This document shows, piece after piece, positions 26,436 through 36,046 of a DNA stretch of 64,000 nucleotides; the stretch's first letter is position 1, and each line of letters starts with the position of its first letter. The position numbers and the translations under genes are program-made. A model generated the notes under the pieces. It was not told where the DNA came from and did no database searches. It saw nothing but the letters and a program-made list of their open reading frames with translations. The stretch is from Gemmata palustris (GTDB lineage Bacteria; Planctomycetota; Planctomycetia; Gemmatales; Gemmataceae), in contig NZ_JAGKQQ010000001.1 of NCBI RefSeq assembly GCF_017939745.1, positions 3,844,001 to 3,908,000 of the forward strand. Direction: 5' to 3'.

Positions 26436-28185
26436 ATGGCGATCGGCGACCTGCCCCAACTCGGGATCGTGTCCTACGCGGGTTACATATTCAACGAGAC
26501 CACGGACACGACCTTGTACCGCGTGTCCCCGCGGTACGACGCGGCCCGGCGCACGGTCACGGCGTGCGAGTTCTCGATCGGGCTCAAGTAGACGATCGCG
26601 AACAACGGGGGCACCACGGCCGAGGTGCGCGATATGATCGCGCGCCTGACCAAGTCCGGTGAGGAACTGCGGTACGAGGGGCGCGGGTTCGGGAACGAGG
26701 CCGTCAACCGCGGGGTCGTGCGCGACGTGGACTGGGGACCGCACCCGGGCGACGTGGTGCTGAAACCCGTGGGCGCCGGGCGCGCGGTCGAGGCCGAATG
26801 GCAAGTCACGTTCACAATCCCCACGTGCCACGACGCGGCGTTCACCGGGGTCATGGAGTGGAACTTCGGGGTCACGTACTCCATCGACGCAGACGCCGTC
26901 ACGACCCGCACCACCCGCGGGCACCTCGTCGTCGCCAACAACCGCGCCCGGCCCGGGGACCGGGCCGTTACTCGTAGCGCCGACACGTACCGCGCGGCCG
27001 TCACGCCCGGGTTGCTCCGGGGGTTCAAGCGTGAGCCACAGGAGTTCACGCTCTCCCTGGACAAGTCGATGCTCGAGTACGTGTTCGTGGACCACGAGAT
27101 CGGGTCGAACGCGCCGGGCGACGGGATCCTGAGTGCCGAGGCCTCGGAGACCATCACCAACGCCCCGGGTAAGGACTACTGGGTCCAGTGGATCAAGACC
27201 TTTCGCACCACGTACACGATCGCACCCGGGCGCTCCGTCGAGGTGGCGTGGAAGGCATTCTTCGCCATCATCGCTGACCGGTTGAAGAAGGCCCGCACCC
27301 GGATCCCGAGGGTGTTGCAGATCCCGATCAACTTCACCGCAGAAGATCCGTCCGTGTACGGCCCGCAGCAGAAAGTCTCACTCTCCCTCACGTACAAGGT
27401 CGTCGACGCGTACCTCCCGTCCGCGCTGGGGGCCACGGGGCTGTGGAAGCCGATCCCGGGCTCGGACTACCGGATCTGGGCCAACTCGACGGCCGCTGCG
27501 TTCGGGCCGCGCGGGACGCGCCGGGCTGCGGTTCGACGTGGGCAACGACAAGCTCGTCGACCTGTGTCGCGCCGAAGTGCCGCCCGTGTCCGCCGGCGGT
27601 GGGGCGCCGGGTGCCGGCCCGGGACCGGGCTTCGGCGGTATGCTCACCGCGAACCTGTTCCCGCCCCCGACCAAGGATGCGAGTTGGTTGCGCTACGAAG
27701 TTCACACGCGGGTTGTCATGGACACGGGCGCGATGGTGGTAAAAACGCTCCCCGACGAGCCGCTCGAGCGCGCGGAGTTGCGTTCCGACACGTGGAACGT
27801 CGGGCAAACCGGCGCGCTGCCCCTCGCGGCGGGGAGCGCGCTTCCGCCGGTCGTGAAGAAACCGGGCGGGAGCCTGCAGGCCGCCTTCGCCGGGTCGGGC
27901 GACACGACGATCCAGCACCGGACCACACCGGCGGTTCACGTGTACGTGACCGGGGTCGCGGTCCGGTACGGCTACGACATCCCCCACCCGCAGTTGATTT
28001 CCGTGAACGGGTTCCCGGCCACGCTGATTACCGATGGGACGCCCGGAGAAGGGTTCAAGAGTAGAGTTGTCGGATACGCGGCCTACCCCGTGTTCCGCGC
28101 GTCCTGGAACCTGCACTACGTGGTCCCGGGGCTCAGGACCACACCCGGCGCTCTGCCCAACCCAATCTGGGCCCCGCCCGGTTAG
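26436..28185 (+). pseudogene. large phage-structural-like protein with in-frame TAG and one frameshift
   Basis: The frame opens at the ATG at 26436 (GDLPQLGIVSYAGYIF) behind a GAGGG ribosome-binding site, meets TAG at 26589-26591, and continues in the same frame to about 27517. There a one-base shift leads to a second frame ending at 28185. Across the breaks the protein would be about 580 aa, beta-rich, with no signal peptide. The sense of repeated YRVSPRYD / FRTTYTIAPG / LHYVVPG strands suggests a virion or tail-like structural protein, but I recognise no family. Two independent lesions argue for a pseudogene rather than recoding. Confidence 0.6.
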
Positions 28186-28232
28186 TCCTCGGCACCGGGC
28201 CGCACATCGCGCAGCGCGTTGGACACGACCCG

Positions 28233-28574
28233 CTAGACCTCGCCCTTGGTCGTGAACGGGATCAACAGGAACAGAACCCCGAGCAGGAACAGGAACACCA
28301 CGCCCAGCGCCACGGCGACCCAGCACGCGGGCGACGGGCGCACCGTGTAGTTCACGTCCAAGACCCACTCGTCGTCCTTGCGCCCCCGGGGCAGGTGACC
28401 CGTGACCTCGGTCACCGACATGCCGGACCGGAGCCGCGCGCCAACGAGTTCGAACGCCCCGCCCTTGTGGAACTCGACGCGCCCGAGGCGCCCCAGGGCC
28501 TGTTCGATGATGTCCTCCAGCTCCGAGCCGCGCTTCGCCGACCGGAACCGGATCGTGCCGTCTCCACCGAACAT
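28233..28574 (-). CDS. small membrane-anchored hypothetical protein
   Basis: 113 aa. A soluble N-terminal domain (1-75, with IRFRSAKRGSELEDIIEQAL and GHLPRGRKDDEWVLDV) is followed by one strongly hydrophobic C-terminal helix (WVAVALGVVFLFLLGVLFLL, about 85-106) and a short charged tail. Tail-anchored topology is likely. There is no known domain. It converges on the broken phage-like gene with 47 bp between them. Confidence 0.7.
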   Translation of the reverse strand: MFGGDGTIRFRSAKRGSELEDIIEQALGRLGRVEFHKGGAFELVGARLRSGMSVTEVTGHLPRGRKDDEWVLDVNYTVRPSPACWVAVALGVVFLFLLGVLFLLIPFTTKGEV

Positions 28575-28907
28575 GGGCGTGCTCCCGGGTAACGGTTGTA
28601 GGGATCGCGCCCATTAAAGCGCCCTCCCACCAGCGCGCAACCCCAGTCGCACGGATTTACCAAAATGCACCGAGGCGCCGGAATTTGGCGCGAAATGTAG
28701 GCCGGCAGTCACAAGAGGTCATTTCTTCGACCAGCGCCGGCACTCATACCGAAGTAGTCCAATTTCTTACCGTTCTAACCGGAAAACGCTCGGGAAATTA
28801 TCAGTTTACAGCGTGTGAGCGACGGTAAGGAATCGGCCCGATTCGGTATCAGTCGGACGGGCCTTCATGTGGTACACCGTGACCTCGCGATCGAGCACTG
28901 GTGTTGT
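28575..28907. other. intergenic, no gene seen
   Basis: AT-richer stretch between two minus-strand genes; it presumably carries the promoter of the 28233-28574 gene. I see no protein-like frame. Confidence 0.4.
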
Positions 28908-30728
28908 TCACGACATAAACGTCACCACGTCGTCCTTGAAGCGCCTGAGGAGGGCTTCGCGTCCCGCAACCCCGACGTTCTCCTCGCTGATCCAGAGCTG
29001 CTTGAGGCTTTTGAAGTGTGGCGCCGCGGCCAGCGCCCGTGCGCCCTCGGGGCCGCACGCCACGCGGCACAGATCGAGGTGTTCGAGGAGCGGCATGTCG
29101 GCGGCAGCGACCGCACTCGTTCCCGCCGCCCGAAACGGGTTGTCGTTCAGCTTGAGCGTGGTCAATTTTGTTACGGCCTTTGACCGCGCCACCACCTCCA
29201 CCCCCGCATCGGAGATCGCGTTGTTCGCCAGCTCCAGTTCACGGAGTTGCACGAAACCGTGTGCGGCCAGCGCGGTCGCAGTCGCGTCGCCGGCCCCGCT
29301 CGAGTTCGCGCGGAACACTTCGATCGCGCGAAAAAACGGTGCCGTGACAACGGCGCGCACGCCCTCGTCACTTGTCGTGCAGTACGAGATCTCGAGTGCC
29401 GTCAGCGCCGGGAAAGCACCGGTCGCGAGCACCGTGAGTGCGTCGGCGCCCAACTGGGTGCTGCTCAGGTTGAGTGACGTTAGTGTCTGCGCGAACGGGG
29501 CGGTGACGAGGGTGCGAACGGATTCCGCAGTAAACTCGTTGCTCTCCAGGTTGAGGACCTCCAACCGCGCGAGGTGCGGAGACCGGCACAGCGCGATCAG
29601 CCCGCGGTCGGTAAGCCCGTTGTACCGGAGGTCGAGCGTGGTCAGGTTCGCGATATTCGGAGTTCCCGCGAGTGCGGCCACACCGTCATCGCCCAGCGCA
29701 TTCGAGCCGAGGTCGAGCGAGTGTACCCCGGCGAGCCACTCGGCCCGTGCCAGATGCTCGACCCCTTCGGGACCGATTCGGCACCCGGACAGCCCGAGTT
29801 CGCGCACCCCGCTCAGGTGCGGCGATTCCGAGAACCGGCGCACGTCCTCCGCCGTTCCGCCCGCCACGGACAACGAGAGCGATTCGAGTTGCGCGAACTG
29901 TGGGATCGCGGCGAACTCCCCGACCGTGAGGTCACCGTGGGCGACCTTCAGTTTTTGGAGGAACGGCGCGGCGTGAAAGAGGCGCGGGGCGTTCGCGGGA
30001 AACACGAGTGCGTCGCGCTCGATGTCCAGCTCCTCGATCACGCCCTTCGGGCCGTGGAATATGGTGGGGAAGTACCCGTCGTAGCCGCCGATATAGACGC
30101 CCGGGTAGATGCCAATTTTGGCGAGCGGGAGTGCCCAGCGCGGCCCGTACTTCGCGACAATTTTCCCCACCCGCTCTTCGAGGCGCCCGCGGCGCTCGTC
30201 TCCCTCGGGGAGCGCCGCGATTCCCAGCGTGAGCCGGATGAAGTCGCCGTAGGGGTCGCCCTTGGCGCTGAGCCAGGCGGCGTAGTCGAGGTAGGGCCGA
30301 TCCGTGTCGCGGTGGTCGAGGATCGCACGAATGAGTTGCACCTCCTCGAGGGAGCGCGTCGGGAGCGGTTGTTGCCGCGCCGGATCGGGGCGCCCGGGGG
30401 CGATCAACCCGTTCGCGGTGTTGTAGAACCGTGCCGCCTCTTCGCGGAGTTCGGGCGTGGGCGGGTGGAATTCGACCGTCTTGTGCCCGCCGTCCGGATC
30501 GGGTTCAGCCCAGTAGTAGTACGAATCCTCACCGAACTCGATGCGGAACGGCGGGGTCAGCACGGGACGAATGAACGCGTCCGGCTTCTCCATGTGGTCG
30601 CCGATGGGTAACGTGAAGGTACCGAGCGCTTCGCCGAAGAGCGTGACCTTGTACCGTCGCACGCGCTGGTGCGGGAGTAACCCGAACGCGCTCGCGGTCC
30701 GAATGACCAACCAACTGAACAGACCCAT
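28908..30728 (-). CDS. TIGR02996-domain leucine-rich-repeat protein
   Basis: 606 aa. Residues 130-190 hold a TIGR02996 motif (IRAILDHRDTDRPYLDYAAW, GDPYGDFIRLTLG), the companion domain that precedes repeats in many Gemmata proteins. From about 250 to 600 come some 12 leucine-rich repeats of the ribonuclease-inhibitor type (LRELELANNAISDAGVEVV, LTTLDLRYNGLTDRGLIALC). There is no signal peptide beyond a short hydrophobic start. Such proteins are thought to mediate protein contacts; the partner is unknown. It is a monocistronic minus-strand gene. Confidence 0.88.
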   Translation of the reverse strand: MGLFSWLVIRTASAFGLLPHQRVRRYKVTLFGEALGTFTLPIGDHMEKPDAFIRPVLTPPFRIEFGEDSYYYWAEPDPDGGHKTVEFHPPTPELREEAARFYNTANGLIAPGRPDPARQQPLPTRSLEEVQLIRAILDHRDTDRPYLDYAAWLSAKGDPYGDFIRLTLGIAALPEGDERRGRLEERVGKIVAKYGPRWALPLAKIGIYPGVYIGGYDGYFPTIFHGPKGVIEELDIERDALVFPANAPRLFHAAPFLQKLKVAHGDLTVGEFAAIPQFAQLESLSLSVAGGTAEDVRRFSESPHLSGVRELGLSGCRIGPEGVEHLARAEWLAGVHSLDLGSNALGDDGVAALAGTPNIANLTTLDLRYNGLTDRGLIALCRSPHLARLEVLNLESNEFTAESVRTLVTAPFAQTLTSLNLSSTQLGADALTVLATGAFPALTALEISYCTTSDEGVRAVVTAPFFRAIEVFRANSSGAGDATATALAAHGFVQLRELELANNAISDAGVEVVARSKAVTKLTTLKLNDNPFRAAGTSAVAAADMPLLEHLDLCRVACGPEGARALAAAPHFKSLKQLWISEENVGVAGREALLRRFKDDVVTFMS

Positions 30729-31178
30729 GTTGCTCCCTCGGCACGCGGAACCGGCTCACCGAACATCCGGCGTTGGTAAACCCAAAGACGAGAAGAGGCC
30801 CGGCCCGCGAGGCGGCGGCGCCCGGATCCCGGTCCTGTTTGAGTGAACGAGCGACCGCGTGCGGATCGCGCCTATCGTAGTCGAGAAGGCAACAGTTCTT
30901 GAGCGCCGAGTCGCCAGGGTCCGAACAGGAACTACCTTTCGCCCGAGAAAGTTGTCGACCCGCCGAACCGATGTTCCCGGACCTGACCTCGGAAGAGATC
31001 TGCAACGACTACACAACAGCCAAGATCGACGCGGGCGCTACGATGGCGCAACATCAGCCTGTCGCAGAGCGACGAGCTAAACCGACCACGGGAACTGTGA
31101 CAGCGTAGCTACGAGTGGAAGGCAACACAAGCGCCGGACGTCACCCGTTTCCGCACCCGCACACGAACTGCCCCTCGG
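30729..31178. other. intergenic, small doubtful ORF only
   Basis: A plus-strand frame (30899-31108, ending TTGTVTA) contains PDLTSEEICNDYTTAKIDAG, which looks weakly protein-like, but there is no family match or good start. Nothing else is seen. Confidence 0.35.
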
Positions 31179-32030
31179 TCAGTGGCTCACGTCCGTGAAG
31201 GTGCGCACCCTCCGCTCGGTCAGTTCGCCGAGCAGTTTGGTGAGTCGGCGCACGTCACTGAGCGTGGTTAGGCCCAACACGAGATCGTCCCGATCGCGGA
31301 GGTACAGTTTCAGCAGAGCCTCGTGCGGAGCCCCGCGGTTCCACAGGCGGAACAGAACGGACGGCTTGTAGATGAGCGCGTCCTCGATGTTGCGCGCCTT
31401 GATGACGAAGTTGAGTTCGTGGTCCCGGCGCAACAGGTGTAACGGCTTCTTGTCGACGCGCGCGCGTCGCTCGGTGTACTTGTCCGGGTCCGGGCCGCGG
31501 AAGCTGTCGAGCGCCAACCCAACTAGCGCACCGCATAAGGCACCGCCGACCGCGCCGATGGCCGCACCGATCACACCGGCGGTCAGGGCCTCGGTCAGAC
31601 CATCCCGGATCGTGCCCTTCACGGCGCCCATCCCGACCGCGAAAGCACCGATCCCCGCCCCGGACAACCAGACCGGGGGTATCCAGTCCTGCCCGAGGTA
31701 CACGCCCACCAACTCGCCGTCGCCGATATACAGGCGGAAATTCTGCAGGCCGTTCGGATCGATTACGTGGAAGTGCGGGAACCTGGGTTCGTCGACTGCC
31801 GGGGTAGCGTCGCTGAAGAAATCGAGATCGTTGGCCGGGTCGGGTGCCAGCACCGCGACCGCGACCGCCACCTCAGGTACCTTGAACGGCTCTTTGCAAC
31901 GCGGGCAGCGGACCGTCTTGCCGGCGGCAGAAACCGGCACCCCGAGCGGCGCCTCGCACGTTGGGCACGTCATGGGTCGCGGGGCGATGGGCACGGAACA
32001 CTCTGGGCAATTAGAAGGGGAAACTCGCAA
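31179..32030 (-). CDS. zinc-ribbon protein with glycine-zipper membrane segment
   Basis: 283 aa from a TTG. Three CxxC pairs occur in the first 45 residues (CPECSVPIAP, CPTCEAPLG, CPRCKEPF), a double or triple zinc-ribbon of the kind common in planctomycete signalling proteins. A Gly/Ala-rich hydrophobic region at about 120-170 (GIGAFAVGMGAVKG, AGVIGAAIGAVGGALCGALV) resembles glycine-zipper membrane inserts. The C-terminal 100 residues are soluble and basic. Function unknown. The next methionine (residue 20) would remove the first zinc pair, so the TTG start is preferred. Confidence 0.75.
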   Translation of the reverse strand: MRVSPSNCPECSVPIAPRPMTCPTCEAPLGVPVSAAGKTVRCPRCKEPFKVPEVAVAVAVLAPDPANDLDFFSDATPAVDEPRFPHFHVIDPNGLQNFRLYIGDGELVGVYLGQDWIPPVWLSGAGIGAFAVGMGAVKGTIRDGLTEALTAGVIGAAIGAVGGALCGALVGLALDSFRGPDPDKYTERRARVDKKPLHLLRRDHELNFVIKARNIEDALIYKPSVLFRLWNRGAPHEALLKLYLRDRDDLVLGLTTLSDVRRLTKLLGELTERRVRTFTDVSH

Positions 32031-32174
32031 TTACAAGTTCAGAACAATGTACATAAACAAATCTCAGTTAGGCATCATCGACGTGAAAAATACTCGCGGG
32101 TGATTCCTACGGGTACAAAAATCAGTAATCGCTTCCCGCAAGAACGTAGGGCGAACCGGCGCGCCGCGGGCGCC

Positions 32175-32529
32175 TCACTCCAGCGGCAAGACTACTTTGG
32201 CCCCGGATGTGTGCGTCAGCTCCAGCATCCCTTTCGCCACGGCCGCACCACTCCAGCGCGTAGATCATGAACCGCCCGTCCTTCTGGACGGTAACCAGTT
32301 CGGTGCCCTTCATGATCTTGAGGTGGTGCGATACGTTTACCATCTCGGTACCGACCTCGCGGGCCAGATTCGTCACCGTCTGTGCGCCGACGGCTAGGGC
32401 GCGGATCAGGGCCAGGCGCGTCGGTTCGCCGATGGCCGCGATCCAGCCAGCTTGCTCGTTCGGGGCGGATGCGGTTCGGGCTATTGGGGTTCGGGTGGGC
32501 TTAAGGGTTCGGGCGGGCAAAGGGATCAT
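32175..32529 (-). pseudogene. ArsR-family winged-helix regulator, one frameshift near the C-terminus
   Basis: From the ATG at 32529 the frame gives a typical ArsR helix-turn-helix: IGEPTRLALIRALAVGAQTV, TNLAREVGTEMVNVSHHLKI, then the wing MKGTELVTVQKDGRFMIYAL. Near 32250 an extra base diverts the frame; without it the protein would end MLELTHTSGAKVVLPLE at the TGA at 32175, about 118 aa in total. The DNA-binding core is intact, so a slightly longer protein in the other frame could still be made. Ligand unknown: no Cys pair for metals is present. Confidence 0.65.
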
Positions 32530-32645
32530 TTCGCCCGCTCAATTTCTTCTCGATCCAATCCAGTACAGCGCGGTACGCCTGGGGCCGTCGTGTCTTGGGA
32601 ATCTTTGACAAGCGGCTCACAGCGAGAAAGACGTATGTGTTCTTT

Positions 32646-33302
32646 TCACCTTGGGGCGGGGAAGAGTCGCCGCACTTTATCCAGGCAGACTACACGTCGC
32701 AGAACGGCCGGCTCCAATCGACTCAGCTCGAAGGTAACCTCAAAAACCTCCGCTTCCGCTCGCGACATCCTTCGTGAGGGCTCCGGATTTTCTGTCCCGC
32801 GATTACCAACCTCATCCTCGTGTTTCGGCTCACGTTCAGGATCTTTATAAGGTTTGACGGGTTTCGCCGGACTCGTTGTGTCCGACGCTTTAGCTTCGTG
32901 CCCTTCCTTGAGTTCAGGATCGGTGCGAGCTTCCGCGACTTCGATCAGGTTCTCAAGAATACTCACCAACTCCTCGCGACGCACGCGAACGTAACCACCG
33001 GCCGCACCGTCCTGGGTGCGCACGAGTTGAAGAAATGACCGAGCGATCACCGTCACTTCCGAATCGTCCCGTGGCGCTGCGATTACCTCCAGCTCGCTTA
33101 AGCGAATACACGGAACGGTCTGCTCACCTCGCTCACCCGGGACGATGTGGACTTTCACCAGAGCAGCCTTGCTCGGGTCGTATTCCGCGAGTCGTGGGCG
33201 TCCCACGCCGACCGCGGATTTCCTTCGGCTGCTTCCCGCGCCGTTCTCCTCAATCACTTCGCTAAGGTCGTGTTGAGCGATGTTGAGGCCGCAACAGGGC
33301 AT
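32646..33302 (-). CDS. hypothetical protein, charged, unknown family
   Basis: 218 aa from the ATG at 33302. The first half is mixed alpha/beta (PRLAEYDPSKAALVKVHIVP, CIRLSELEVIAAP, RSFLQLVRTQDGAA, VRREELVSILENLIEVAEA). The second is a Lys/Glu/Pro-rich linker (PAKPVKPYKDPEREPKHEDE) and a basic tail. No signal peptide, membrane helix or catalytic motif is recognisable. Codon use looks normal. It stands alone between the ArsR remnant and the kinase gene. Confidence 0.55.
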   Translation of the reverse strand: MPCCGLNIAQHDLSEVIEENGAGSSRRKSAVGVGRPRLAEYDPSKAALVKVHIVPGERGEQTVPCIRLSELEVIAAPRDDSEVTVIARSFLQLVRTQDGAAGGYVRVRREELVSILENLIEVAEARTDPELKEGHEAKASDTTSPAKPVKPYKDPEREPKHEDEVGNRGTENPEPSRRMSRAEAEVFEVTFELSRLEPAVLRRVVCLDKVRRLFPAPR

Positions 33303-33450
33303 GCTTTAAGGAACGGTACATGATCGCTCCGGAACAGGTCCAACAGATTACGCGGCCCGCGCGCACCGGTGACCACAACGACGAGACCGAGTAGGCCCCG
33401 GCGAACCTCTCGGCACGGTTGCGTGATTCACCTAAATTTCCGCCGCACGA

Positions 33451-35610
33451 TTACTTGAGTATCTTACCGTTCCCACTTACGGGCGTCACCACGAGGCGGT
33501 CGATCTGGAAGGGTGTTGTGTAGCCGATTTGAATGGCCAGCGCCTTTTCGTTCGGTGTGCGGAAGTCGGAATGGATCCAGAAGTGAGTAAACGCGCCCTT
33601 GTAGGAGGTGATTACCGTTCCATTAACCAAGACGTCGATCTTCCCCTTCCGGACGGAACAGGCGACCGCATAATCCGTTCCGGCCTGAACGAGCTGGCGG
33701 CCCTTCACTCCCGTTCCGTTATTGAGCAGGCTTTCCCCGGCGATATTCCCCATTCCGCTGAAGTAGCCTTTGGACGGCCACGTGTCGATCGCCACGTTGA
33801 TCCGGTGGCCGCCCGCGACCAGTTGAAAACCAAAATACTCATCCCCCGAGACGCGCCGTACCGTCGCTTCGATGTCGTACTCGTCGCCCGGCTCGTATGG
33901 TAGTTGCAGCACCCCTGGAAACGTCGGATTAACACCCACAAGTGATTTCCCGTTCTTCTTCCACTCTCCGAGGACGGCGTGAGCCTTCGGGTCCGCGAGA
34001 GCGAGGAGGTCGATCGGGCCCCCGTCGGCTGTCGGACTTTCGTTCTTGAGATCCTTCCGCGCGGACCCGATCGTCGATACTTCATCTCCCCTCTTGGCCG
34101 CTGTGAATCCTTTGACCGTCTCTTGCTGCACGGAATCCGTCGCCTTCGGCTTCCCTCCGGCCACGATTAGAGCTACGCCTACGAAGGCGGCGACCAGAAC
34201 CGCGGCACCGGTCCCGATGAGGACCGGTATGACGCGGGCCTTCTTTCCCCGCGCTCCCCCCTTTGCCTTCCTCCGCCTCGGTCGGTCGGGGCGCTCTAGA
34301 TCGGCGCCTTCGTCCTCCCCTCGCGCGTTCTCCTCCCGCGCTCTCTTCCGCGATTCCTCCCGCGTCCCCTCCCAGAGGACTCCGGACGAAATGACCGTGC
34401 GCGTCGCGCCGATCGTCGTCTTCTCCTCCTGCTCCTCGTCGGGCGGCATTGGCGGCGTGATGGCGACGACCGCCATCGAGCGGAGCAACCTCGGCTCGCC
34501 CGGCTTCGCGGCGAGGTGCCCTCCCCGCTGCGATGCGCTCGACGGGGTCCGGGTCGTCCACGGGTCGGCGCCCGCCACTTGCGAGTTGGAGGGCGCGGGC
34601 GGCGCGCCCGGCCCCTCGGCCGTGCCGGGCGCGGCAAGGCCCGCGGGCTGTTCCAAGATCTCTTGCAAGCGATTGGCAACTGCCGCCGCGGTCTGCGGGC
34701 GCCGCTCCGGATCCTTCGCGAGGAGTTGGTGGATCAGTTCCGCTAGAGACTCGGGAACGTTGACGTTTTGCGCGCGGACGGGTTTCGGCTCCTTGGTGCC
34801 AAGAGCCAGTAGCACGGCACCCACGCTCGCCCCCTGGAAGGGGAGCTGCCTCGTGCAGAGCAGGTAGAGGACCGCGCCCAGTGAGAAGAGGTCGGTGCGG
34901 TGGTCCACCCGCTCGCCGAGCGCCTGCTCTGGCGACATGAATGCCGGAGTGCCGAGCACCGCACCGCTCTTGGTGAGCTCGTTGTCCGCACCGCCGGGCC
35001 GGGCCAGACCGAAGTCGAGCAGCTTGACCCGGCCGCGGGGCGCCTCCAGCCACAGGTTCGCGGGTTTGATGTCACGGTGCACGGTGCCGAGCTCGTGGGC
35101 CGCGGCCAAACCCAGGGCCGCCTCCCGTGCGATCCGCACGGCACTGCGCAGCGCCGGGGCACCCTTGTTCTGGAGGAAGGCGTCCAGCGATACCCCCTGG
35201 AGGAGCTGCATGGCGATGTACGGGATGCCGTCGCGCTCGTCGGCCTCGTACACGGTCACCACGTTGTCGTGGCTGATCCGGGCGGCGGCCTTCGCCTCGC
35301 GGAGGAAGCGCTCCTTCGCCTCCGCGTCGGCGGTGAATTCCGGCAGCATCACCTTCAGCGCCAGGTCGCGGTCCAGGCGCGTGTCCCGCGCCAGGTAGAC
35401 GGCACCCATCGCGCCCCGGCCCAGTTCCTTCACGACGCGGTAGGGCCCGAGTGTTCCCACCTCGCCCCCCGCCACGGGCGGGCCGAAGGCGAGCGCGGCA
35501 GAGCCCCACGACGCGGGGTGCTTGGTTACGCCGAAGTGGTCCGAGGCGGAGATCAGCAGGCTCCCCAGGCGCGGATCGGTGATCCGCGCCGGGTCGTTTG
35601 AATCGGGCAT
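33451..35610 (-). CDS. membrane Ser/Thr protein kinase with lectin-like C-terminal domain
   Basis: 719 aa. The kinase domain (55-320) has the glycine loop GRGAMGAVY, Lys86 in LALKVM, catalytic HRDIKPAN (Asp180), DFG (Asp199) and APE-equivalent SPEQA. A Pro/Ser linker (320-440), a strongly basic segment, then one membrane helix (about 468-492, VIPVLIGTGAAVLVAAFVGV). The outer 200 residues resemble a concanavalin-like fold of the DUF1080/laminin-G type (EYDIEATVRRVSGDEYFGFQ, HRINVAIDTWPS). All kinase motifs are complete, so it should be active. Outside sensing with inside phosphorylation is inferred. It is transcribed divergently from the small ORF and second kinase at 36 kb. Confidence 0.93.
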   Translation of the reverse strand: MPDSNDPARITDPRLGSLLISASDHFGVTKHPASWGSAALAFGPPVAGGEVGTLGPYRVVKELGRGAMGAVYLARDTRLDRDLALKVMLPEFTADAEAKERFLREAKAAARISHDNVVTVYEADERDGIPYIAMQLLQGVSLDAFLQNKGAPALRSAVRIAREAALGLAAAHELGTVHRDIKPANLWLEAPRGRVKLLDFGLARPGGADNELTKSGAVLGTPAFMSPEQALGERVDHRTDLFSLGAVLYLLCTRQLPFQGASVGAVLLALGTKEPKPVRAQNVNVPESLAELIHQLLAKDPERRPQTAAAVANRLQEILEQPAGLAAPGTAEGPGAPPAPSNSQVAGADPWTTRTPSSASQRGGHLAAKPGEPRLLRSMAVVAITPPMPPDEEQEEKTTIGATRTVISSGVLWEGTREESRKRAREENARGEDEGADLERPDRPRRRKAKGGARGKKARVIPVLIGTGAAVLVAAFVGVALIVAGGKPKATDSVQQETVKGFTAAKRGDEVSTIGSARKDLKNESPTADGGPIDLLALADPKAHAVLGEWKKNGKSLVGVNPTFPGVLQLPYEPGDEYDIEATVRRVSGDEYFGFQLVAGGHRINVAIDTWPSKGYFSGMGNIAGESLLNNGTGVKGRQLVQAGTDYAVACSVRKGKIDVLVNGTVITSYKGAFTHFWIHSDFRTPNEKALAIQIGYTTPFQIDRLVVTPVSGNGKILK

Positions 35611-35815
35611 GAGCGGCTCCCGCGGTTTCTGCCGAGTGTATCAGTTGAGGTGCCGTCGCGAAAGGTCGCACCGGTTGCGGATCTCGCGGCCGAAATCCTG
35701 AAAGCGGGCGAGCGCGGGTGATCCCGATCTACTTGACCATCAGTGGGATCTGACGTGGCGGGCAGAATTCCCCGACACGGTGATCCGTTCGTACCCAACG
35801 GAGAAGTGAGAAGCG

Positions 35816-36046
35816 ATGAGCGCCGCACCGAAGAACCGCCGCTTGTACCGCCGCGTCGACGAGTACAATTACGTGTGCTGGGACACCTCGACCGACACGT
35901 TCAGTTGCATCTCGATCGACCGGGCACCGCCGCTGCGCGAGCTCGCGCTCCACGGTTCGTTCCCGCACGTCTCATTTTTCTGTTCTAAGATGGGATGTTT
36001 TTCTGCCGGCTTAGCGTCCAAACCCGGTTTGATACATGAGCAATGA
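35816..36046 (+). CDS. small hypothetical ORF upstream of a kinase gene
   Basis: 76 aa, beginning MSAAPKNRRLYRRVDEYNYV and ending LASKPGLIHEQ. A purine-rich GGAGAAGTGAGAAG precedes the ATG. Its last 11 bp overlap the start of the kinase at 36036, so translational coupling is possible. The first 50 residues look like a compact domain; the rest is less convincing. It could equally be a truncated gene or a chance frame. Confidence 0.4.
   Translation: MSAAPKNRRLYRRVDEYNYVCWDTSTDTFSCISIDRAPPLRELALHGSFPHVSFFCSKMGCFSAGLASKPGLIHEQ

Noticed and set aside
26589-26591. In-frame TAG as a pyrrolysine or suppressed codon
   Set aside because: The same gene has an independent frameshift near 27517 and no stem-loop or Pyl machinery is visible, so pseudogenisation is simpler.
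33320-33394. 24-codon ORF between the hypothetical gene and the kinase
   Set aside because: Too short and without a ribosome-binding site or conservation that I can judge.
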